DNA of 64,000 nt, taken from Rhizopus arrhizus (Eukaryota; Mucoromycota; Mucoromycetes; Mucorales; Rhizopodaceae). Positions 56,359-64,000 of the stretch are shown here, one piece after another. The stretch is from NCBI GenBank assembly GCA_024220505.1, contig JAKZZE010000016.1, forward strand, positions 930,001 through 994,000, given 5' to 3'. The notes beneath the pieces were generated by a model. It worked only from the letters and a program-made list of their open reading frames with translations, made no database searches and was not told the origin of the DNA. Numbering within the stretch: position 1 is the stretch's first letter; each line of letters starts with the position of its first letter. A program made the position numbers and the translations under genes.

Positions 56359-57470
56359 TCACTCATGCGGGACATTGTTACAACCAGCAGCAATTCTAGA
56401 AGATAAAGTCTCTTCTTTTATTAAGCAGTGACGTTTCATCTTTCCTTTCACTAAAGGCCAGAATTGCTCAATAGGATTTAACTCGGGTGAATAGGGAAGA
56501 AGATACATCACTCTATAATCTCTAGCTTCAATTTTTCGAATCGTTGGTTTCGATTTATGAACACTAGTACGATCCTTCGCTCGATAGCTACCCTTCAAAC
56601 TTATCCTCATCTCGCCGTTATCCTTTCTTTTCTTTTTAGCAGCAGCTGCAGATTTGGAAAGAGGATTTTTTTTTAAAAAAAAAAGTAAAAACAGCATAAA
56701 AGACGAATGAATAGCATCAATAACTGAATGGGGAGGTTGCTCTTGTTTTTGGAGTCTTTACTACAGCAGGTATTCCAATTGTTGATCTTTTTATCCTTCC
56801 AGCCCATCAACCACTCATAGCTTGTCTATAGATTGGCAACAGAACTTCTTACTTTTGCTTCAAGATGAGGATTCTTTACAGAAATCTGCATAGGATTTCT
56901 CAAGCGATGATCAAGCGGTGATTTTGATATAGAAAAGTCCTCGAACTTTGTGGTTCATTCTCCTACCATATCTTCAAAGAGCTGAGGATCATCATCAAGC
57001 AAATCTTTTATATACTCCTCATGTTCAGCAGTAATGGGGCTCTTGGGACCACTATTATTCTTTGACTTTTTGTAAGGCGTCACTCTCGTCTTCTCATACC
57101 ATTTCCATCATCTTTCCGCAGTACGTGGGTTGATCAGAAGTTCTTTGGCAAATTTTGTCATATTTTCTTTCTCCTTAGGATTTTCCATCTTTGTATCGAT
57201 ACGTTTCTCTCTTTGGTAGTCTGTATAAATGTAAATGCCTGTACTTTCAGATTTAGAGATTGAAGCTTTTGATTCATTAGAATCTTTTTTTCCTACAACA
57301 TTTTTTTCAGCAGGTTCATTAACCAAACAGGTCTGTCTATCTGTTACTATTTCAAGCACAATGTTTGGGTTTATAATCTCGGTTAAGTCATCTTCCACTG
57401 GATCATAAACTCTTTTACCCTGCTCATCGAAAAAATTATCCTTTCCATCGTAATAAAAAGTGTTTGTCAT
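56359..57470 (-). pseudogene. Broken Tc1/mariner (IS630) transposase
   Basis: The N-terminus starts MTNTFYYDGKDNFFDEQGK. A helix-turn-helix region includes KFAKELLINPRTAER, after which an in-frame TGA replaces an expected Trp before KWYEKTRVTPYKK. Further frames show SGPKSPITAEHEEYIKDLL and, after more breaks, the DDE C-terminal part: KDRTSVHKSKPTIRKI and YLLPYSPELNPIEQFWPLVK. Between the Asp of DRTS and the Glu of PIEQ there are 34 residues, a DD34E-type spacing. The first catalytic Asp is not found. Several stops and shifts make it inactive. Terminal inverted repeats were not identified. Confidence 0.75.
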
Positions 57471-58010
57471 TGTATAAATCTCTGAATTTTATTAGAAAAA
57501 AGGGAGAGGATTTGGTTGGCACTCGTTAGTCATTCTTTTTATATAGGGAACTTCCGGTAGGAGCAGAAGTTTAGATGGCCTATTGGATCCACCAGACTTG
57601 AAGACAGAGCAGTTGTGCATGAGGATCAATAACACCAGGGCTCCAACATCAACAGGACGACAGAGATTGGAATATACAAGTGGAGGTTGATATCACAATC
57701 AATAAACGTACCAATGACTGACCGTATCAATTTTTTTAAAAAAAGGGAGAAAAGCTATCCTAAAAATGTGTCATAAAGATGAGCTCAGAGTGTTAATCAC
57801 TAGAATCCTTCCAACAAGGGAAAGAACAACAAACAATTAATTTTCTGAAAGTTGAACTCGTAGCTCCATTATTATGCAAGGCGCAGTAATGGAAAACAAA
57901 AAAGTGCATAGTTTGTAGCACAAGTTTATAGGAGCAAAAGAACAAAACAATTAAATTTGCACTGTTTTATGATATGAATATTTTCATAAAGAATTAAAAA
58001 TGAAAAACTC
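57471..58010. other. Intergenic flank of the Tc1-like element
   Basis: No ORF with content. May include the outer part of the element and its insertion site. Confidence 0.35.
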
Positions 58011-58915
58011 ATGATTTAAAAAAATCATCGTTTACAGTTGGCCATTTGATTGCTTTATCTGGAATGATGTATGGGCGCTTGACAAATGTTTGTTCTTGAA
58101 TGGTCGATTGTGATCCAAAGTTTGAATCATCCTTCTGCAAATTACTTTTCAAGTTTCTTGCTTCTTCCAATATTGTTTTCTATCAAGATCACTGTTAGTA
58201 AGTGAATTAATAAATAAAACAAATCAAGTGCACCTTGTAGCAAAAGAGCTGTTCAAGACTCTTCTCACCAAACGTCTTGACACTTTGCTTGTTGTGAGGG
58301 TACTTGATTGTTCTTCCATATTGAGCTGGCATGTAGCAACCTGGCGCAGTAAGTCTTAATTCAGAAAAGACTAGAACGCCGATAGGGACAACAGGGCAAA
58401 GTTGGCTATTGCGGAAATCTCACGTTTATTCATGCATGTTCACTTTATTAGTTGTATGGATACAACACTTTCAAAGACATTTGCCCAGATTTTAATAATT
58501 AAAGTCCGTTCTGATGAGCTCTTCCATTTTGATAAAATACTGTTTTTGTGGCTTAACATCTTGTAACTACAAACAGTAAGATAAAGGAAGGATTAAACAA
58601 GCTATGTACATCCAAGTACTTACATAGTAGCCATAATCGACATCTTTATTCGGTTGTCACCAAAATATTTAAATTGTTTGGTGGTAAAATAGATATAGAT
58701 TTGCATGTATGACATCTAACAGTTATAAAATATATGTATTAATAGATGAATGTTGTCAATGATATATATTGATTTCTTACATCGTCTGCTTTATTGTATG
58801 CTTTGATCAAGAAGTCATTAGTTTCGAGAATGGTTAGAGAAGGTATTTCAAATCTTGCTTTTAATTCTTCTACAGCTTTATCATTCGAACTTAACAACGC
58901 TGTATATTTATCATC
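58011..58915 (-). pseudogene. Broken multi-exon gene of unknown family
   Basis: Minus-strand coding-like blocks with intron-like borders: KYTALLSSNDKAVEEL and FEIPSLTILETNDFLIK ending KADD at a GTAAGA donor; a CHTCKSISILPPNNLNIL block; DVDYGYY then LQDVKPQKQYFIKMEEL; GCYMPAQYGRTIKYPHNK with VKTFGEKSLEQLFCYK; and TILEEARNLKSNLQ with RPYIIPDKAIKWP and a stop. The blocks between the first and third do not share a frame: one base is off after VTTE. I do not recognise the family. It may be a host gene in decay or part of a transposon. Confidence 0.35.
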
Positions 58916-59599
58916 ATGAATACTTGCTCAGCTCCTTTGATTGATCCTCCATTTACTCCAGTGGTTCATACCAGAGTGTATATGTCGCCTTTTCTCACCG
59001 TACTGTCCTTAACTTCAGATACTGATGGTGGCTCCATTCTGACATCCAAAATTTATCGACAGTTATGCAGCCTAACTGTCTCCTCGTCATCTCTTTACCC
59101 ATCTCTTCCTTCTACCAAATGGACGGAACTGTGGCGTTTTCCTCTTCACCCTCAGAGTCGGAATATTTGGTATCGTACGCTCCACAACAAGTTGCCTTGT
59201 CGATCCAACTTGTATATGCCTTCCAAAATCTGTCCCATTTGCTCTGGACATGAAGAAACACATTCACACTTTCTCTTTGAACGTTCTCAAAAGCTTGCTG
59301 TTTGGTCTTCTCTTTGGGACTCACAGTTTGAATTGCCTTTCTTGAGGTATTCCTTGCGCCGTGCAATTTTTCTTCTTGAATTCCCCAAATGCCGTTCCAA
59401 TACGTCCACAGTACCCTCTATTTTCTTCAGAACTCTCTTATTGGCTTTATGTCGTAATCACTGGTCCTTCGTTTTTGATGGTCGTCCTTTTCTGGCCAAT
59501 ATAGTCACTGCGTCAGCTAAACAGTTACTGTTTATTTCTCTTCAAGAATCTTTGCTTTCTAACAGAGTCTCTCCTTTGCCTCACGTACAACTGCCGTAA
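58916..59599 (+). pseudogene. 5'-truncated LINE, zf-RVT and C-terminal part
   Basis: Frame of 227 codons ending at 59599. It has the reverse-transcriptase-associated zinc-binding signature: WTELWRFPLHPQSRNIWYR, LHNKLPCRSNL, CPICSGHEETHSHFLF and downstream Trp/Arg-rich helices. No reverse transcriptase core lies upstream, where a different broken gene starts, so this is a 5'-truncated copy, as is usual after target-primed insertion. Sequence after the stop, to about 59800, is A-rich with CAAAAACAA runs, fitting a LINE 3' UTR and tail. Confidence 0.75.
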
Positions 59600-60482
59600 A
59601 CTTCGCCTCAGGGATTGTTGCCATGATGTTCGTGTTTCTCACATTACTGACAACAAAAGCAAACATAAAAGATAAAACCCCACAAAAACAATTTAAAATT
59701 CTAAAAAAGCCAAAAATAGTTTCCGTGCCCATCTTATTGGCCACTTAATAAAATTCGAGCTTCTGCTCCTTATACAAAAAAAAAACAACCACAATAACAA
59801 AACAACAATAATTCTATGAATAAAAAAAATAATAGTCAGATTGTCCAAGCCATAAGATCATTACATATTAAAGCAAAATATAATGCAGTGATAACAAAAT
59901 ATAAAGTACTATAATAGATAGGACAGGTGTATTGGCCTTATGTAAAGATATAGGCTTCATCATCTTTTCTATCTTTCATCACTTTTATAATCTACAAGAA
60001 GGCTTGAACTCACAGCATCACCTAGCTTTGTATATAAACGTAATCTGCATTTAAAAGCTCAATTAAAATAGCATTTAGCTTTTAAAAGAAGATACTAATA
60101 GCTACTAACCTTTCTGTTACTTGCTGAAAGCAAGCGAAGGGCTCATCTGTCTGCAATAGCATCTTAGCCTATGACTAAAAAAAAAGCTCTATTGCCATCA
60201 TGCTCTTTGACATCGGTTTATTATAGTTCAAATCACAGCTCATGTATCCAATTACTGTATAAAGAGCTTTTGAATAGGTTGCTGATGTTACTAAAAAAAA
60301 TGAGTGATATTTGTATCATCTTTATCACTCATTTACAAAAAAAATCAAAAACTCCAAAAAAGGAAACCAAAGGAAAAGTGAAGAGAAAGAAGATACAAAC
60401 CAAATGGAATAAAAAGAAGCAAAACTCATCACAGTCAAGCTGTAATGACTTTAGCGGCTAACAGTATAAAAGCATCTACTTT

Positions 60483-60519
<37 letters not shown>

Positions 60520-61650
60520 CTTATTTTTATGTAGGATAATGGCAAGTTAGTGACACACTGGTGGTAAACATATGATGATCGTGTCAAATTGTAGATTGGT
60601 TGACGATAGCCATGTCAAATACCAGATACCAATTATTTGCTTGACCTGCACAAGATTTATAACTAATCCTAATGATTTGAAAAAAAGACACCTTAAAGAC
60701 TAAATGAAGACTGTAAAAAAAAAGTTTGATCCAATCAAACCCAATCGATGGTTGTTGATTCCTGTTTGTTTACCTTTTTTTATATATAAAATAAACACCC
60801 CAGCCAAGATAATAAAGGTTATTCTCAAACAATTAGATCTCTTGTCCTACACACGCGCGTTAGATTGCTTTCATTTGTTCTTTTTGTTTATTTACCTATT
60901 TTTTTTTTTTCCTTAAAGAAAAAGATAGTCTCGTTAAGGTTTGCTTTTATGTGAAAATAAAAAAGAGAAAGGGATAAAATGAGATATAAAGAGTGACAAG
61001 CTACTATGAAGGATATAACACTTGTAGACTATAAATATATGAAGCTATTATGAGAGTAGAGACTACATTTATTTTATTGTTTCTATAATAAATTAACTGA
61101 AAAAGGAAGAGAGGAGGATGAATTCATACGATTAACAACAAAAGTGTGTATAAATACACACTCTTTTTTCCCTTTTTTTCTTTTCTTTTCCTTGTACTTT
61201 ATTCTAAAAACTTTTCTTATTAAACCTACTCCCTCTACCTTTTCTTGTTTGGACTATGGATGGTGTCCTCTGCTTGTTTGTAAGATTTCGTATTTGATGA
61301 TCAGCAACTGGAATCAGCAACTAGAGTCAGCATTTTCTTGGAATAATTCAGCACTGATTGGATGTGGATAATGACTGAGAGCAGCATTTTTTTTATGAGT
61401 GAGTCTATTTTATTTTATTTTTTTTATTTGGGGTTTAGTGTGTGATGTGTGTGGTGTTTGTAACAGGTAGAATCATCATTCATGGAAAGAACAAGAAAAG
61501 TGTCTCTCTTCTCCCCAAAACTTTATTCCTTTACTTCCCCTTCTTACAGTAAACCTTGACATCGGTCAACTTACTCATAAAGAGGAAACTTGCTTTGCTT
61601 TCTTTTATTATTGCGAGCGATGAACAAATACGCGACCTACAGTGTAAATC
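59600..61650. other. AT-rich non-coding region
   Basis: LINE 3' flank followed by AT-rich DNA. A 32-base T tract is at 60488-60519. ORFs at 60171-60461, 60704-60916 and 61144-61371 have no motif and are composed of Lys/Phe-rich homopolymer-driven codons. No gene supported. Confidence 0.4.
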
Positions 61651-61705
61651 TGGGGAAAAAAATCATCAACACTGAGCCAGTTTTACTGGTGATGATGCTT
61701 GCTTT
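61651..61705. repeat. Diverged hairpin repeat, copy 1
   Basis: Shares GGGGAAAA, then TCA-CAA-NCTGAGCCA, then TTTTA-NTGG and GATGATG with a second copy at 61778-61832. A stem CCAG-TTTTA-CTGG can form, with ATCATCA and TGATGAT further out. Confidence 0.45.
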
Positions 61706-61777
61706 AGTAACAGGAGGTTAGGCTTGTTTTCTTTTATTGATGTAATCATTGACTTGAACTTAACCTACTTTTAAATG

Positions 61778-61832
61778 TGGGGAAAACAAAAATGTCAACT
61801 CTGAGCCACTTTTTATTGGCAATGATGGGGTT
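61778..61832. repeat. Diverged hairpin repeat, copy 2
   Basis: Related to the copy at 61651-61705. Here the stem shifts to GCCA...TGGC with a T-rich loop, so pairing is kept although bases differ. Confidence 0.45.
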
Positions 61833-63270
61833 TACTTTATAAACCAATTTTTTTTATAAACCAAAATCAAATGAAAAATCATCATTATTTATAAGCTAAA
61901 ATCAAATAATAATAATAATAAAAGAACATTATAAATACAATACAAAGAACTTTTGTCATTTTTGAAATATACAATAATGGACCTTTTTTTTTTTCTTCTT
62001 CTTCTACTGATTAAACTAATGAACTTGGCTTTGGTTTGGACAATGACAAATATTAGATGATTCTATACATTATGATGCAAAAACAGAATGCTTTCCATAA
62101 TAACATTGAAGCGCTCCACTGATCTTCCGATGACATGTTTCTTCAAACGCCATTGTCTCATCTACAATCTTCTGTAAAATGTTCCCATTGGGATCGCCTT
62201 GCGAACGGCTCCCTTTGGCAACGTTGTATCCCTCTTCTAGGTAGCCTTGATAATCAAATCTTTACGCAACTATGCCATCAGTTTCTGGCTAGTTTAAATT
62301 TTTTTTTTTTGTTCGTTTGTTCGTTTGTTTATTCTTTATTTGTTATATAACCTTTTGATATGTTTCCCCCCCCTCCCCCTCCTTTTTTTTTTAGGCAATA
62401 AAAAGTCTTTTGAAACATGTACTTTTCTGTAACCTCTTTTTATCTTGTTTTTCTCACTTTATCTCACTCTAAACAGATTGATGTACTTAATAAGGTTTAG
62501 TGGTCACTTATTACAAGCGAATTGTCCAAATATTGATTACCAAGGGAAATCTGTGGCTTAATAGACGTTGATGACGTTCTATCTCTATTCTCTTCAAATG
62601 CTTTATAGAATATTAGGGTATGGATTCATCTTGATCCCCACACTACATTTATCTTTTGAAGTGTTTGGAATAGTTTGCAACAAAAGTAGACGATCAAAAG
62701 ATAAGATGCTTCCTTTGTTTATTAACAATTAAACAAAAGAGAAATGTTAGAAAAGCTTACAGTCCAAGCAACAAACGCAGTATTTAAGTGAATTTTTGTA
62801 AGCAGATCAATATATATTCAATCATTCTTTTGTCATCCTTGACTTGTGTTTGTCCAATCTACACTTGAAGGTATTCCACTGGGATCCAGTGTGTATGCTG
62901 TATCATTTAAATAAGAAATATAGGCTTATCTTGTTTTAGTAAACAATTAGTCTGAATCATTTACAAGTAAGAACTAATCAAGTTTAGAAAAATAATGACA
63001 AAGAAGGTATAAAGAGCATTCTTAAAAGCTCCTTTATGCTTCAAATATAATGTGAGAAGAAACAAAAGCATAAGATGAGCGGAAGTTTATGGATAAACAT
63101 TCATTTTACTTTTAAATATAACCGCATTCCACAGTAATGCATAACACACGAACATTACTTTGTCAGCATGCATATATTAAAATAGATCATGTTTCAAGAA
63201 GAAAGATATATAAACTCAAGTCAAATATGATTTGATTTTATTCAACAATATATTTCCAGAGCTTATATAT
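61833..63270. other. AT-rich non-coding region
   Basis: Contains T/C homopolymers (62298-62309, 62363-62395) and no supported gene. The plus-strand ORF at 62135-62350 may be a scrap of a retroelement but has no diagnostic motif. Confidence 0.4.
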
Positions 63271-63324
63271 TTCTTCACAGTGTAGACATTCCTCACAGCG
63301 TAGATATCCTCATAATGTAGATGC
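63271..63324. repeat. 18-bp tandem repeat, three units
   Basis: Units at 63271-63288, 63289-63306 and 63307-63324 follow the pattern TTC(T/C)TCACAG(T/C)GTAGA(C/T)A, the third more diverged. Confidence 0.6.
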
Positions 63325-63867
63325 TAATATATGAATTATATAGCTGACTAAACGCTACATGCTATTATCCAGATCTTTACATAATTCAATATAGGCACTT
63401 GCTCCTTTGCTTCAACTCAAATCTAAGCTTTGTTTTAATCTTTTTCACTCCACTTATACTCAGTATGTTACACACATACAAATATAACCAACACTTTTAA
63501 AGGGAGAAAGAACAAATGCAAGAGGAGAAGTAGAGTGATATCTCAAAGTAAGTATTGTGAGTTACTTTTTATTTTAGTAAAAGACACGACTGGATGGTTT
63601 GTAGGTTAACATGGCTCATAAGTTGTTTATGATAATTCATGTAGCCAATCAAAAAATTCGACAAAAATGAAAGTTCAAGCCGGATTTTGTATGTAATTTT
63701 ACCCATAACTTTTTCTAAAAGTTTTCTCGTAAGGCTTATCAGTATTTTGAAAAGGGTAAGTTTATTGACATGTCTTTCAGTCCCCTGTCACTTATTAAAA
63801 CCCCAATTAGAGGATGTCGGCGAAAGTTACTGTAACACACAAGAATAAAACGGCGGAATTTAAATCG

Positions 63868-63951
63868 TTGCAGTTTATAACGAACGCCTTGCAGTTTACA
63901 ACAACCACCTTACACTATACAACAACCGCCTCTTATGTTATAACAACCATT
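63868..63951. repeat. 21-bp tandem repeat, four units
   Basis: Units start at 63868, 63889, 63910 and 63931 with the pattern TTGCAGTTTATAACAACCGCC and degenerate third and fourth copies. Because 21 is a multiple of three, an open frame runs through it, but the predicted Thr-rich peptide is a by-product of the repeat. Confidence 0.65.
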
Positions 63952-64000
63952 CAAAATACCAAAAACAGAACAAAACATAAAATCCAAAAAATATAAATAA

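Noticed and set aside
62135..62350. 71-codon plus-strand ORF as a gene
   Set aside because: No motif; ends in a T-tract poly-Phe; at most a retroelement scrap.
63814..63996. 60-codon Thr-rich ORF
   Set aside because: Driven by the 21-bp tandem repeat, whose length is a multiple of three.
1..64000. tRNA, rRNA and CRISPR arrays
   Set aside because: No cloverleaf with proper A and B boxes plus acceptor pairing was seen apart from the SINE-like unit, no rRNA-like sequence, and no regularly spaced identical repeats.

Overview
This window is AT-rich, intron-dense fungal nuclear DNA. Introns are mostly 50-110 bp with GTAAGT-like donors and TTTAG-like acceptors. Protein similarities, low GC, many T/A homopolymers and decayed transposons of Tc1/mariner, MULE and LINE type suggest an early-diverging fungus, most likely Mucoromycota (Mucorales-like). 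This assignment is inference; no rRNA or marker gene is present to prove it.

Layout. 0-7 kb is a repeat-rich zone: a frameshifted MULE SWIM remnant, a broken unknown gene, a 182-bp direct duplication with tRNA-like promoter boxes, a Tc1-like N-terminal remnant and a decayed LINE ORF1. One intact gene, RAD6, sits inside it. 7-9 kb holds a coiled-coil gene with a dynein-adaptor-type CC1 box. 9-13.5 kb is nearly empty. 13.5-54 kb is a gene-rich block: NUP98-type nucleoporin, a small unknown ORF, CPA2, EMP24/TMED2, eIF3c, RQC2/NEMF, aconitase, an unknown membrane protein with a frame break, a UCH37-like protein, TMEM230, ALG6, mitochondrial ketoacyl synthase, NIPSNAP, a patatin/DUF3336 lipase, an ankyrin protein, a CAMK/AMPK-like kinase and a small ORF. 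54-55.6 kb adds a PLDc_N membrane protein and a PPIL1 cyclophilin. 56-64 kb is again repeat-rich: a broken Tc1-like element, a broken unknown gene, a 5'-truncated LINE and minisatellites.

The genes are mostly core eukaryotic functions: translation and ribosome quality control (eIF3c, RQC2), ubiquitin signalling (RAD6, UCH37-like), nuclear transport (NUP98), secretory pathway (EMP24, ALG6, TMEM230), mitochondrial metabolism (ACO1, ketoacyl synthase, NIPSNAP) and arginine synthesis (CPA2). They form no functional cluster; close spacing and convergent pairs look like genome compaction.

The most interesting observations are: (1) a structurally well-conserved UCH37-family protein whose catalytic Cys and His are replaced by Tyr and Arg, a candidate pseudo-deubiquitinase; (2) a fungal coiled-coil protein with an AAxxG CC1 box like that of dynein-activating adaptors; (3) GC-AG introns and very small exons (12, 16, 18, 25 and 30 nt) in conserved genes; (4) a one-base frame break in the RQC2 acidic linker; (5) two convergent mitochondrial-protein genes whose stop codons are 9 nt apart.
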